Source: Paenibacillus sp. CAA11
Lineage (GTDB): Bacteria; Bacillota; Bacilli; Paenibacillales; Paenibacillaceae
NCBI RefSeq assembly: GCF_003060825.1
Contig: NZ_CP028922.1
Coordinates: 4,185,001-4,249,000, forward strand
Direction: 5' to 3'
Length of the DNA stretch: 64,000 nucleotides
In this document: positions 11,463-20,750 of the stretch, in pieces
How positions within the stretch are numbered: position 1 is the first letter of the stretch
How the letters are laid out: each line of letters begins with the position of its first letter
Made by a program: the position numbers and the translations under genes
Notes under the pieces: generated by a model
Seen by the model: only the letters and a program-made list of their open reading frames with translations
Database searches by the model: none
Told to the model about the DNA's origin: nothing

Positions 11463-12320
11463 TTAGTAAGAATTTAGAAAGTCTTCAAGTCCTTCCCGCC
11501 ATGGCCTTAAATCCTTGAACCCATTACTTCGGATAGATAGATGGTCCAAAACCGAATTAGCGGGACGGAGAGCAGGACGAGGGAACTGAGCACTTGTACA
11601 AGGTTCAAGCCTAGCTAATGGCTTAATGCCCATAATATCTACCGCTTCTTGCAGAATAGCCTCTGTGAACTCATACCAGGTGCAGGCCCCTTGATTGGAA
11701 GCGTGATAAATTCCATACTTTTCTGTCATAGTTAACGACAACAAGAATTTGGCCAAATCTATGGTATATGTGGGAGAGCCCTTCTGATCATGTACTACTT
11801 GAAGCAAAGGTTTGTTTTGAATGAGCTGCAGCATGGTTTTGACAAAATTATTGCCATGCTTGCCATACACCCAGGAGGTTCTCACCACAAAATAGCGGGA
11901 AGACAGCGTTTGGGTCAGAACCTCTCCTGCCCGCTTAGACTTTCCATAAACAGTTTGTGGATTAGGCGTATCGTATTCCTGATAAGGAAGCTGAGAAGTC
12001 CCGTCAAATACATAATCCGTACTGATATATACAAGCTTAGCCCCACACTTTTCTGAGGCTACGGCCACATTTCGAGTACCTGATGCATTCACTTGAAAAG
12101 CACCATCTACATCCGTCTCCGCAGCATCCACAGCGGTATAAGCAGCACAATGTATCACAACGTCGGGAGCAGTAGCTCCTATCACATGGTCACATTGCTG
12201 CTGGTCTGTAATATCAAGCTCATTACGGCTATAAGAAAAAACTTGGTGCTCTGCGGCTTCAAATATACTAGCTACATCTCTACCCAGTTGGCCGCTCCCA
12301 CCAGTAATTAATACCTTCAC
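11463..12320 (-). CDS. rfbD: dTDP-4-dehydrorhamnose reductase RfbD (RmlD)
   Basis: RfbD performs the last step of dTDP-L-rhamnose synthesis, the NAD(P)H-dependent reduction of dTDP-4-keto-L-rhamnose. The Rossmann motif MKVLITGGSGQLGRDV is at the N terminus, and YISTDYVFDG and YGKSKRAGE supply the Y-x3-K catalytic pair. RTSWVYGKHGNNFVKTML is characteristic of RmlD. Length 285 is normal. The start is GTG, overlapping the rfbB stop by four bases (GTGA), so it is translationally coupled to rfbB. It is the last gene of the large glycan operon and is followed by a short hairpin. Confidence 0.95.
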   Translation of the reverse strand: MKVLITGGSGQLGRDVASIFEAAEHQVFSYSRNELDITDQQQCDHVIGATAPDVVIHCAAYTAVDAAETDVDGAFQVNASGTRNVAVASEKCGAKLVYISTDYVFDGTSQLPYQEYDTPNPQTVYGKSKRAGEVLTQTLSSRYFVVRTSWVYGKHGNNFVKTMLQLIQNKPLLQVVHDQKGSPTYTIDLAKFLLSLTMTEKYGIYHASNQGACTWYEFTEAILQEAVDIMGIKPLARLEPCTSAQFPRPALRPANSVLDHLSIRSNGFKDLRPWREGLEDFLNSY

Positions 12321-13339
12321 GGCTGACCACCTAACCGGTTCCCGTATTGACTGTTATAGTACTCCTGATAAGCACCAGACTGAATATGCTCCCACCATTC
12401 CTGGTGACCCAGATACCAGTCAATCGTAGTCTTTATTCCACGTTCAAAGTCATACTTAGGCTTCCAGCCTAACTGCTTGATCAACTTTGTTGGATCTATC
12501 CCGTATCTCCGGTCATGTCCAGGCCGATCCTCAACATAACTAATCAAGGAATGTGGCTTACCTAGCTGATCCAAGATGGTTCTAACAATCTCTAGGTTGG
12601 TTCTCTCGTTATTTCCACCGATATTATAAACTTCACCATTCCGGCCCTGGTGAATAACCAAATCGATGGCGCTGCAGTGATCCTCCACATAAAGCCAATC
12701 TCGGATATTGAGTCCATCTCCATAAACCGGCAGTTTCTGATCACTTAAGGCACGAGAAATCATGAGGGGAATGAGCTTTTCCGGGAATTGATAGGGGCCA
12801 TAGTTATTGGAGCAGCGGGTTATATTAACTGGAAGTCCAAACGTTTCATGATAAGCGCGTACTAACAGATCTCCACCAGCTTTAGAAGCTGAATAAGGAC
12901 TGTTTGGTGCCAGTGGAGTATCTTCTGTAAAGAGCCCTGTTTCCCCAAGCGATCCATATACCTCATCTGTTGAGACCTGAACAAACTTGCTTACCCCATA
13001 TGTCTTAGCTGCATCTAGCAGTACCTGAGTCCCCATTACATTTGTTCGCACAAAAATACCAGGGTCTAGAATACTTCGATCTACATGAGATTCTGCAGCA
13101 AAATTAACGACGACATCAATGCCTTCTTGAAATACCCGCCCTATGGCGCTACTATCCTGGATATCTGCTTTAATAAATCTGTGTCGCGGCTCCCCTTCGA
13201 TCGCCTTAAGGTTCTCCAGGTTGCCTGCATAAGTCAAATTGTCAATATTAACGATCGTGTATTCCGGGTGCCGATTCAACATATACAGCACAAAGTTGCT
13301 GCCTATGAACCCCGCTCCTCCGGTAACGAGCAGCTTCAT
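12317..13339 (-). CDS. rfbB: dTDP-glucose 4,6-dehydratase RfbB (RmlB)
   Basis: RfbB converts dTDP-glucose to dTDP-4-keto-6-deoxyglucose, the second step towards dTDP-L-rhamnose. It is an extended short-chain dehydrogenase with the N-terminal LLVTGGAGFIGSNFV nucleotide-binding motif, AAESHVDRS, VSTDEVYGSLG (catalytic Asp/Glu after Thr), YSASKAGGDLLV with the Y-x3-K pair, and NNYGPYQFPEKLIP. Length 340 fits the family. It lies between rfbC and rfbD, forming the order A-C-B-D. Confidence 0.97.
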   Translation of the reverse strand: MKLLVTGGAGFIGSNFVLYMLNRHPEYTIVNIDNLTYAGNLENLKAIEGEPRHRFIKADIQDSSAIGRVFQEGIDVVVNFAAESHVDRSILDPGIFVRTNVMGTQVLLDAAKTYGVSKFVQVSTDEVYGSLGETGLFTEDTPLAPNSPYSASKAGGDLLVRAYHETFGLPVNITRCSNNYGPYQFPEKLIPLMISRALSDQKLPVYGDGLNIRDWLYVEDHCSAIDLVIHQGRNGEVYNIGGNNERTNLEIVRTILDQLGKPHSLISYVEDRPGHDRRYGIDPTKLIKQLGWKPKYDFERGIKTTIDWYLGHQEWWEHIQSGAYQEYYNSQYGNRLGGQP

Positions 13340-13373
13340 ATTAACTAAATCCCCCTATCTACGTGACTATAAC

Positions 13374-13922
13374 CTACTCGAAGTTCATTTCTGCATGACG
13401 AAATTGAGGGTGTCCCTTATCCTTGTCCGATAGAATTGGATGGGAAGTAGGCCAGTCGATCTTAAGCTCAGGGTCATTCCAAAGTATTCCCCTGTCATTC
13501 TCAGGTGAGTAATACTCATCTACTTTATATAGAACTTGAGTATTCGGTACCAATGTACAGAAACCATGGGCAAAGCCCTTGGGCACAAGTAGCTGGCGAT
13601 AATTAAACTCACTAAGAATAACCCCTTCCCATTGTCCAAAGGTCGGAGAACTCCGCCGAATATCTACAATTACATCGTAAATCGCTCCCGATATAACCCG
13701 AATGAGCTTGGTTTGAGCTTTGGGGGTTAACTGATAGTGGAGACCACGAATAACCCCAGCTTGGGCTGATAGCGATTGATTATCTTGAATAAAATGGTGA
13801 TTCAGCCCAACCTGCTGCATAACGAGCTCATTATAACTTTCCATAAAAAAACCGCGATGGTCACCATGGACAACCGGTTCCAGTAAATTTGCTCCCTCTA
13901 GCTTCAAAGGAGTCACCTTCAT
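13374..13922 (-). CDS. rfbC: dTDP-4-dehydrorhamnose 3,5-epimerase RfbC (RmlC)
   Basis: RfbC inverts C3 and C5 of dTDP-4-keto-6-deoxyglucose to give the L-rhamno configuration. It is a small cupin of 182 residues. Recognisable segments are DHRGFFMESYN, QDNQSLSAQAGVIRGLHYQ (with the conserved His of the active site), KLIRVISGAIYDVIVDIRRSSPTFG and VPKGFAHGFCTL. The gene is 17 bases downstream of rfbA and 34 bases upstream of rfbB, inside the tightly packed A-C-B-D block. Confidence 0.96.
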   Translation of the reverse strand: MKVTPLKLEGANLLEPVVHGDHRGFFMESYNELVMQQVGLNHHFIQDNQSLSAQAGVIRGLHYQLTPKAQTKLIRVISGAIYDVIVDIRRSSPTFGQWEGVILSEFNYRQLLVPKGFAHGFCTLVPNTQVLYKVDEYYSPENDRGILWNDPELKIDWPTSHPILSDKDKGHPQFRHAEMNFE

Positions 13923-13939
13923 GTATAGCTCCTCCTGAC

Positions 13940-14683
13940 CTAAAGTTTCAACTTGCCGAACTCTTCACCAAACAGAATATCCTTTGCTAACTCATTAGCT
14001 CTAGCTAAAGAGGCATGCGTTCCTGCATCGGTCCACCAGCCTTGAAGAATATCATAAGTCAGTAAACCCCTCTTAATATATGCATTATTAACATCAGTGA
14101 TTTCAAGCTCTCCGCGTGCGGATGGCTTAAGCGACTTAATAATTTCAAAAACTGTGTGGTCAAACATATATATGCCGGTTACCGCATAATTGCTTTTGGG
14201 CTGCTGCGGTTTTTCCTCAATGTAGATGATATGGTTGTCCTGTAATTCTGGAACACCAAATCGTGAGGGATCGGGAACCTCTTGGATAAGAAGCTTTGCT
14301 CCTTCTTTTTGGTTGATGAATTTGGCGACGTATGGAGAAATATCGTCAGCAAACACGTTATCACCCAGGATAACAACCATCTGATCTTCTCCCACAAATT
14401 GCTCGGCAAGACCCAAGGCTTGAGCAATGCCTCCTGCCTCATCTTGAACTTTAAAGGTGAACGACAATCCCATATCGCTCCCGCTCCCCAGCAGACTGAC
14501 CACGTCTCCCATATGCTCTTTACCAGTAATTACGAGAATGTCAGTTAATCCCGCCTGCTTAAGCTTATGTATCGCGTGAAAAATCATAGGGTAGCGGCCT
14601 ACGGGAAGCAAGTGCTTATTCGTAACCTTAGTTAAAGGAAAAAGGCGGGAGCCTGTCCCGCCTGCTAAAATGATGGCTTTCAT
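13940..14683 (-). CDS. rfbA: Glucose-1-phosphate thymidylyltransferase RfbA (RmlA, short form)
   Basis: RfbA makes dTDP-glucose from dTTP and glucose-1-phosphate, the entry step to dTDP-rhamnose. The signature MKAIILAGGTGSRLFPLTKVTNKHLLPVG is split here as GGTGSRLFPLTK (8-19) followed by NKHLLP. VILGDNVF and IEEKPQQPKSNYAVTGIYM follow. At 247 residues it lacks the C-terminal helical extension of the 290-residue RmlA of enterobacteria and resembles the short forms common in Firmicutes and archaea. It is the first of four consecutive rhamnose genes; the glycosyltransferase upstream is 41 bases away. Confidence 0.93.
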   Translation of the reverse strand: MKAIILAGGTGSRLFPLTKVTNKHLLPVGRYPMIFHAIHKLKQAGLTDILVITGKEHMGDVVSLLGSGSDMGLSFTFKVQDEAGGIAQALGLAEQFVGEDQMVVILGDNVFADDISPYVAKFINQKEGAKLLIQEVPDPSRFGVPELQDNHIIYIEEKPQQPKSNYAVTGIYMFDHTVFEIIKSLKPSARGELEITDVNNAYIKRGLLTYDILQGWWTDAGTHASLARANELAKDILFGEEFGKLKL

Positions 14684-14724
14684 AACCCTCTCAACCCTTC
14701 AAAATTATATAAATATAATTAACA

Positions 14725-16047
14725 CTATTTTATTTTAGTAAATCTTCTCAACTTATTCATTAGTAAGCGGTATTGCTTAGATTTTATAAGCTGGAAAGTT
14801 TTATGAAAAACAAATGAAATTTTGGACATACGTTTTATCTTGAATATATTACGCTTGCCTGTTGAAAAACGAGGATTCATGCAATACTCAACTAGCGGCT
14901 TAACCGCCTCTTGCCATTGCAACTCCTTTTGTAAGGTACTAAAGCCAACTTCGTATTCGGTCTTACCGTCAAAACTTAAAATCGAATCAACCAACTCATT
15001 AACATTATTATGCTTTATAACTCTGCCAATGGAATGCTGTGTAATCAGATCTGCGAATATATCACCTTCTGTCGATATTACTGGCAACCCGCACCAAATA
15101 TAATCGGTAATTCTAGTTCGGTAAGAAAATCGTGTTTCAATATGATTATGATGCAAACTAAGACCAATATCAGCTTCCAATAAATAATTATGTCTATCAT
15201 TGAAATCCACCCAGTCGTTAAAAAACACCAGTTCATCAGTTATACCGTGTCTATTACTTAACTCCTGCATCATAGTTAAATTTTTCATACTTTGAAGGAG
15301 AGGGTTTGGAGATTTCACACCCATAAAGAACAATTTTACATAGTCAATACCGCGGCTCTTTAAAACGACCATAGCTTCAATTGCTGTAATTGGATCTAGC
15401 CAATCCCAAACACCACCACCCCAAATTATAAGAATATCGTCTTTGTGTATTGCAGGGTGCACTCCTTTTAAAACTTGCCGCGTCTTCTTCGGTCTTTCAC
15501 CAGTTACACCAAAAGGTATGACCTGAATAAGATGATTAAGTGTCTCATCAATTTCATATTCCTTTGCATTCACTCGGTTCAAACTCGATAGCATTCCTAA
15601 CCAAAAGTCCTTCTGCTTCTCAGACGCGCATAGAAAAAAGTCACCTACCTCCAGCTGTTCCAATAACATGGAAAGTGAAGCTTGATGTACCTTCTCATTA
15701 TGAGCTTTATACTTGTTTAACTCCAAATTTTCAAATATAAACGGGTCATATAAATCAACAACAAGTGGTATACCGATTTTTTTAAGATAAGCGTTTTCCC
15801 AAATCGTTCTACCTTGTGTAATAAGTATTGCCTCTCTCTTAACATGCCTCATAACATTTTGCTTTGTAAAATGCACAACTTCGAAATTATAATTGTTTTT
15901 CAGTTCTAATTCCGGAATGTTCGGACTAAACAATATTACTTTAAAGCATTTGGCTAGTTCTATAGCAAAATTCAAATATCTTATCCCTGGTCCTGACATT
16001 CTTTTCCCAATCTCATCAGGTGATATAATTAATATCTTTGTCTCCAT
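14725..16047 (-). CDS. Glycosyltransferase, GT-B fold (GT4-like)
   Basis: A cytoplasmic glycosyltransferase of 440 residues with a two-Rossmann GT-B layout. The N-terminal half begins KILIISPDEIGKRMSGPGIR, a glycine-containing acceptor-side loop. The C-terminal half has ILIIWGGGVWDWLDPITAIEAM and a donor-binding region SYRTRITDYIWCGLPVISTEGD, where the E/D-x7-E of GT4 is only loosely kept. The family call therefore rests on fold-like features, and the donor is unknown. The start is the ATG at 16045-16047 because GAGGTG lies 7 bases before it; the ATG six bases earlier abuts the ribosome site. The gene is clearly AT-rich compared with the rfb genes downstream. Confidence 0.8.
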   Translation of the reverse strand: METKILIISPDEIGKRMSGPGIRYLNFAIELAKCFKVILFSPNIPELELKNNYNFEVVHFTKQNVMRHVKREAILITQGRTIWENAYLKKIGIPLVVDLYDPFIFENLELNKYKAHNEKVHQASLSMLLEQLEVGDFFLCASEKQKDFWLGMLSSLNRVNAKEYEIDETLNHLIQVIPFGVTGERPKKTRQVLKGVHPAIHKDDILIIWGGGVWDWLDPITAIEAMVVLKSRGIDYVKLFFMGVKSPNPLLQSMKNLTMMQELSNRHGITDELVFFNDWVDFNDRHNYLLEADIGLSLHHNHIETRFSYRTRITDYIWCGLPVISTEGDIFADLITQHSIGRVIKHNNVNELVDSILSFDGKTEYEVGFSTLQKELQWQEAVKPLVEYCMNPRFSTGKRNIFKIKRMSKISFVFHKTFQLIKSKQYRLLMNKLRRFTKIK

Positions 16048-16093
16048 GTGCATTCACCTCAACTGGAAGAACAATCCACAAGTATCGAAGAGG

Positions 16094-19000
16094 TCATTTC
16101 TTTCTTTTTTTTCTCCAATAGTTATACAGATGTACTAGACCAGGTATTTTACTATTGACAAGAGATCCCTGTTTCCAGAAGGCCTGTCCCAACTTACTTT
16201 TCATTCTATTTTTACTAAATAGAGTTGTCCAACCTATGTTTTTAGCTACTAATTGCAGACTGTTGCTAGCCCCCCAATCCTCGCTATGGTTAAGTTGCTC
16301 AAAGATTCGAACTTCGGCCGGACGCGGATTCCGAATAAATCTCTCTACACTATCCAAAGCTGTTTTCTTAACAGCATTATAGTCGAGATAAACGCTATTA
16401 TTTAATTCAACAAATTCATCTACGTAGTCTAAAATGCCCTTCTGAATTTGTTGAATAATATAATTTTGTTTTTCTTCAGTTTTTCTGTCCTCTCCCTCTT
16501 GCTTAAGAACAGGAATGATTCTCCCTTCTTTCTCCTCATAACCAATTGTAGAACCGTGAGGAGCGGTGGCAGCCTGCTCAAACAATTGAGGAAACTCGGT
16601 AATGAAATCAGTCTCTTTAAAGTGTTCAAAGTCATAAGAGTAGCCTGGTTCAAAGAGAAGCTTCGGGTGCATCAGATATCGTAAATGATAATCAAAGTTT
16701 CTCCCGAAATAGTACCCAAAAAGATGAGGAAAATACTCGTCGTCTATAAAAGCTCGTCCAATGTTATGCTGAATGGTCCCACTCCAGCCAATATCCACAA
16801 AAACGGCCTTTTTTCGCAAACCGAAAAATCCCAACTGCGTTAAGTACTTTTTCAGCAAATCTATTTCAGTCTCTTTTTGAGCTTCAATTAATTTTTGGAC
16901 ACGATAGTCATCGATAAAATTATGGAGCCGAATATCATTTAGAGGGTCATAAATTGGCTCCTGCATATGACCAAAGCCATATACCTTAGCGTACTCTTCA
17001 AAATCCTCGGGATTCAGATTAAACGTTTTTAAAATGGAGTACAGCCCTTTGGGGTCAATTTTCCAGAGTCCCATACGAATCTCCCGTATACCAAAGCGAT
17101 ACACTGAAGGTAACGAAGAAGACAGTCTACTAATGTACATGTAGGTTCCCTCTGGTAATTCATTCAAGGAGTATTTTTTTACTTTTTTTAATCTTTCATA
17201 AACTTGAATGAATAAATATCCTTCTCTTGCAAGAAAAAAAATATTCGTCATCTTCTTTTGAATAACCAGATTTATTAATCCATCAATATAGTTAGTAAAT
17301 ATAGGTCCTAAAATTTCAAAGCCCAGTTGATAAAACTCATTTAAATTTTCTTTATCCTTTGATGGATTTTTTTTTTGTCTCAAAAATTCTACTATGTTAC
17401 CATTTTGTAGTTCTTTGGAAATACGATTTCTACGATTAAGATTTTCCTTCGAGTAGTACCATACTGCATCCACACCAATTTTTCTCGGCATCTTATAGTC
17501 CGAGACAAAATTATCCCCCGTATGAAGAATGTCTTCAAGTTGAATATGCTCCAACTCAGCAAGCTTTTGGAATAATCTCCCTGAGCCCTTACTTAGGTTG
17601 AATGTATTAGACACAAACAAATCGTCGATATGATTCAATAATCCGCAATTATCTAGGATTCGTTGTAACACATCTTTCTCAAGATACATGTCCGAAATCA
17701 CTATTATTTTTTTGCCAAGTGCCTTAAGCTTTTCTAGCACTTCCAGAGCTTCTGGGTTAGTATACAAAACTGACAATTCACTATTCACTTCAAACTCTTT
17801 AACTTCTTTAATATATTTATCAGAAAACTCTTCCCCGTTTAAACGGTTAAGATACAATTCCATCAAATCGTTAAAACAACATTCAAGGTCAAGTCCCTTA
17901 TTTAATTGTTCGGAGCGAAGTACCCACTCAAGCTCATATCTTGTATTCAAGATTTGATCGACGTTGAGATGATACACACCCTCTCTAACCAAAATATTAT
18001 AAATAAATTCTGCTGTCAGCTTATGAACAAGTTCGGGAGGCTCTACCGTTCTAAAAACAAGAGTATCGAACATATCAAAGCTGATTGTCGAGTATTTATT
18101 CAAATCCATAGTTAATAGTTCAGTCAATTTATGAACCTTTTTAGCTTTTAAATGCTCCATCACTACTACGGCCTTTTTAGCTGCACGCTTTGGCACTTTT
18201 TTCACCAATTTAGCTTTAGCCCCCATATAGCGTAAAGGTCTTGTAATCTTCCACGAGGTCGATTGATCATACAGTTGCTGCGTATGTCTGAGATACTCAA
18301 TATTTCTATCTCGTTCAATTAACTGTGCTCGTGTTCTTTCAAGCTCATCTTTAAGATCCGCAACTCTCTCATCTTTCTCCATTATTTCATCTTTTAGATG
18401 AGCAACTCTCTTATTTTTCTGCATCAATTCATCTTTAAGATCCGCAGTCTTCTCCTTTTCTTCCACCAATTCCTCTGCGATCTGATTCTTCTCTTCAAAT
18501 TGTATCTTCAGTTGCTTTTTCATCCCTTCTAATTCAGCGGTGATACCTTTAATTTTCATTTGCATTTCTAACACATATTGATTTAATTTATTTTTCTCTT
18601 GTCTGTCTTCTAAATTTATTTGCTGTAGTTCCTGAGCTACGCTATCCTTCGCTATATTTAATTCAGTAATCAAGTCCCAATATAAATGAGAAAACTGACT
18701 CCAAACTTCAAGTGGAAGGTCTTTTATCGAATAGCATTCCTGCAACTCTGAAGGTATCTCAGCTTCTTTATAAATTGTTATTATCATTCTATAGCTTCCA
18801 TCTTCCGATGGATTCCAATCATACTTAGAAATCTGCTGATTATAGAACTTATTCAGCTGATTAAAGCGTTTATATACATTTTCATATTTCCAGTTAAAAA
18901 AGACTATGTGGTGAGAAAGATTAAGCATGAAGTTCCATAATGGTAACCAGCCCATAAAAGTCATTTTATAGTTTAGGTTCCCTTTATTTAGAATATCCTC

Positions 19001-19480
19001 CATAGCCCGAGAAATAGGAAGCCCGTTTTCATTGTGCTCATCCAACCATCTATAGGATTCCCCACCGCTCATTTGTTTATATTTCTCTAATATATCTTTC
19101 TCTTCTAAAGAAGCCTGCTTACTATAATGTGGCGCGATAATCATAGAGGCTATTTTGGCACATCGTGCATGTTCAAGTATAAACTTCTCACGATCATTAT
19201 TCTGAATATGTTCCAGAACATCTGCAGAAACAACAAAATCAAATTCATTATCCTCAAAAGGCATGTTAAGTGCGTTGCCAAGGATAAAGTTTTCACCTGA
19301 AAGAACTTCCGTATCAAGGCAGTAGACTGTATCAGAAGGAAGAAGCTTTGGAAGCCAGGAATCTCTTCCGCCTACCTCAAGAATTTTAAACGATTCCTTA
19401 TGATGCCTGAAAGAGTTAACATAATCCTCAATAACTTTATATTTTTGGTATATATCAAAGCTAACTTCTTCAAAAATCAA
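16094..19480 (-). CDS. Methyltransferase / coiled coil / HAD-hydrolase fusion, candidate glycan chain terminator and ruler
   Basis: A 1128-residue three-part protein. Residues about 25-240 form a class I SAM methyltransferase (KILEVGGRDSW, FDFVVSADVLEH). About 275-405 is a long charged coiled coil, part of it built from 14-residue repeats ending in LKDE. It is followed by SWKITRPLR, a short motif often seen after coiled coils in surface-glycan enzymes. From about 465 there is a HAD domain of the COG5610 type: SFDMFDTLVFR (motif I), VISDMY (II), SKGSG (III) and HTGDNFVSD (IV). The C-terminal 400 residues are of unknown function. The start is taken as TTG at 19478-19480, ten bases after AGAGGAG; an in-frame ATG at 19519 would overlap wzt and has no ribosome site. 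It follows wzt by 16 bases. The domain order recalls E. coli WbdD, but a kinase is replaced by HAD; this functional analogy is inference. Confidence 0.8.
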   Translation of the reverse strand: MIFEEVSFDIYQKYKVIEDYVNSFRHHKESFKILEVGGRDSWLPKLLPSDTVYCLDTEVLSGENFILGNALNMPFEDNEFDFVVSADVLEHIQNNDREKFILEHARCAKIASMIIAPHYSKQASLEEKDILEKYKQMSGGESYRWLDEHNENGLPISRAMEDILNKGNLNYKMTFMGWLPLWNFMLNLSHHIVFFNWKYENVYKRFNQLNKFYNQQISKYDWNPSEDGSYRMIITIYKEAEIPSELQECYSIKDLPLEVWSQFSHLYWDLITELNIAKDSVAQELQQINLEDRQEKNKLNQYVLEMQMKIKGITAELEGMKKQLKIQFEEKNQIAEELVEEKEKTADLKDELMQKNKRVAHLKDEIMEKDERVADLKDELERTRAQLIERDRNIEYLRHTQQLYDQSTSWKITRPLRYMGAKAKLVKKVPKRAAKKAVVVMEHLKAKKVHKLTELLTMDLNKYSTISFDMFDTLVFRTVEPPELVHKLTAEFIYNILVREGVYHLNVDQILNTRYELEWVLRSEQLNKGLDLECCFNDLMELYLNRLNGEEFSDKYIKEVKEFEVNSELSVLYTNPEALEVLEKLKALGKKIIVISDMYLEKDVLQRILDNCGLLNHIDDLFVSNTFNLSKGSGRLFQKLAELEHIQLEDILHTGDNFVSDYKMPRKIGVDAVWYYSKENLNRRNRISKELQNGNIVEFLRQKKNPSKDKENLNEFYQLGFEILGPIFTNYIDGLINLVIQKKMTNIFFLAREGYLFIQVYERLKKVKKYSLNELPEGTYMYISRLSSSLPSVYRFGIREIRMGLWKIDPKGLYSILKTFNLNPEDFEEYAKVYGFGHMQEPIYDPLNDIRLHNFIDDYRVQKLIEAQKETEIDLLKKYLTQLGFFGLRKKAVFVDIGWSGTIQHNIGRAFIDDEYFPHLFGYYFGRNFDYHLRYLMHPKLLFEPGYSYDFEHFKETDFITEFPQLFEQAATAPHGSTIGYEEKEGRIIPVLKQEGEDRKTEEKQNYIIQQIQKGILDYVDEFVELNNSVYLDYNAVKKTALDSVERFIRNPRPAEVRIFEQLNHSEDWGASNSLQLVAKNIGWTTLFSKNRMKSKLGQAFWKQGSLVNSKIPGLVHLYNYWRKKRKK
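18345..18470 (-). repeat. Three 42-bp tandem repeats inside the coiled coil
   Basis: Units start at 18345, 18387 and 18429, each opening with TCATCTTTWAGATSMGCA on the plus strand and spaced exactly 42 bases. They encode consecutive 14-residue (two-heptad) segments of the form ...K-x-x-x-A-x-L-K-D-E. The units are imperfect, so they are old enough to have diverged at several positions. Confidence 0.85.
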
Positions 19481-19496
19481 AAAAAAGCAACTCCTC

Positions 19497-20732
19497 TCAA
19501 AAATCCCAATCACAATCAATGTGAACCAGACAAGGCATCTGCTCGCTATTGTTAATGATTTCTAGATGATAATATTGGTGCCTATGGTCATAAGGAATTT
19601 GACATGTCTCGTCATATAAAACAATACTTACCAAGTACTCTCCTGCGAGAAATGGTATGCTTTTAATCGTAAATGATACATTTGTAGTCTTATTTCCTGA
19701 CATTTCAAGAACTTTCCCATCTAAATAACAGTTTCGATCTGCCAAATATACGGGTTCGCTACCAATACCCTTAGCGAAGACTGCAAACCCAAGAACGGCT
19801 TTATCTATATTGTCATTATTAACAATTGAGACTTCTACTAGAATATCATCGTTAGTTACAAACAAATTGCTTGTTCTTCCATCGGTAGGGTTAGTAAATG
19901 TGACACTTTCAATTTCCAGCGCCCTACTACCCCACCTTTGTGAATCATCAAAAATCACTACATTATTCTCTTCTCTTTGGTTAGATGATTGATAAACATT
20001 CGATAAATATAAATTAACCATCTTGTCAGGACTTCCGTATTCAATAGTTCCATCCTTTTTTAGATAAATGACATGGTCACATATTCTTCTTACAACATTT
20101 AAGTCATGAGAAACAAAGACTATGGTCTTCTTCTTTTTCCGAAGCTCTTCAATTTTATTCATACATTTTTTTTGAAATACTTCGTCTCCGACAGCGAGAA
20201 CCTCATCTACCAAAAGAATGTCAGGATCAACGTGAATCGCTACAGAAAAAGCCAGTCTCATATACATCCCTGATGAATAATATTTAACGGCCGTGTCCAT
20301 AAACTCCCCAATTTCGGAAAAGGCGACAATATCGTCGTATTTCTCTCTAATTTCCTGCTTCGATAAACCGAGAATTGAACCGTACAGAAAAACATTTTCT
20401 TTCCCAGTAAGATCGGCTTGAAATCCAACCCCAATCTCCAGTAACGAAGACACCTTCCCAGTTACTTGCACGGTACCTTTATCAGGAAGATAAATGTTTG
20501 AGATTATTTTCAGTATAGTACTCTTCCCATTACCGTTTTCGCCAATCACTCCTGTAGTAGTTCCCTCTTTAATAGAAAAACTAACATCGTTTAATATTTG
20601 AAACGTTCTCGACTCTCTCTTTACCTTATTCTTTCTAAACCATCCAATAACAATTTCTTTTAATGAACTAGCTGCATTAGCGTTTTCGTGGAAAGCCTTA
20701 GATACATTCTCAAATTTAATCACTTCAGTCAC
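19497..20732 (-). CDS. wzt: ABC exporter ATPase for surface polysaccharide, Wzt type with C-terminal recognition domain
   Basis: The ATPase of an ABC-2 glycan exporter. Walker A is GENGNGKS (64-71), the signature region is YSSGMYMRLAFSVA, and Walker B is DILLVDEVLAVGDE. Residues about 270-411 form an extra beta-rich domain (VTFTNPTDGRTSNLFVTNDDI... VSFTIKSIPFLAGEYLVSI) like the Wzt C-terminal domain, which in E. coli O8/O9a binds the modified non-reducing end of the glycan. TagH-type ATPases of teichoic acid export lack this kind of domain, so a Wzt-like role is favoured. It sits 18 bases after wzm and its stop is immediately followed by the ribosome site of the methyltransferase gene. Confidence 0.92.
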   Translation of the reverse strand: MTEVIKFENVSKAFHENANAASSLKEIVIGWFRKNKVKRESRTFQILNDVSFSIKEGTTTGVIGENGNGKSTILKIISNIYLPDKGTVQVTGKVSSLLEIGVGFQADLTGKENVFLYGSILGLSKQEIREKYDDIVAFSEIGEFMDTAVKYYSSGMYMRLAFSVAIHVDPDILLVDEVLAVGDEVFQKKCMNKIEELRKKKKTIVFVSHDLNVVRRICDHVIYLKKDGTIEYGSPDKMVNLYLSNVYQSSNQREENNVVIFDDSQRWGSRALEIESVTFTNPTDGRTSNLFVTNDDILVEVSIVNNDNIDKAVLGFAVFAKGIGSEPVYLADRNCYLDGKVLEMSGNKTTNVSFTIKSIPFLAGEYLVSIVLYDETCQIPYDHRHQYYHLEIINNSEQMPCLVHIDCDWDF

Positions 20733-20750
20733 TTTATTTCACCTACACAT

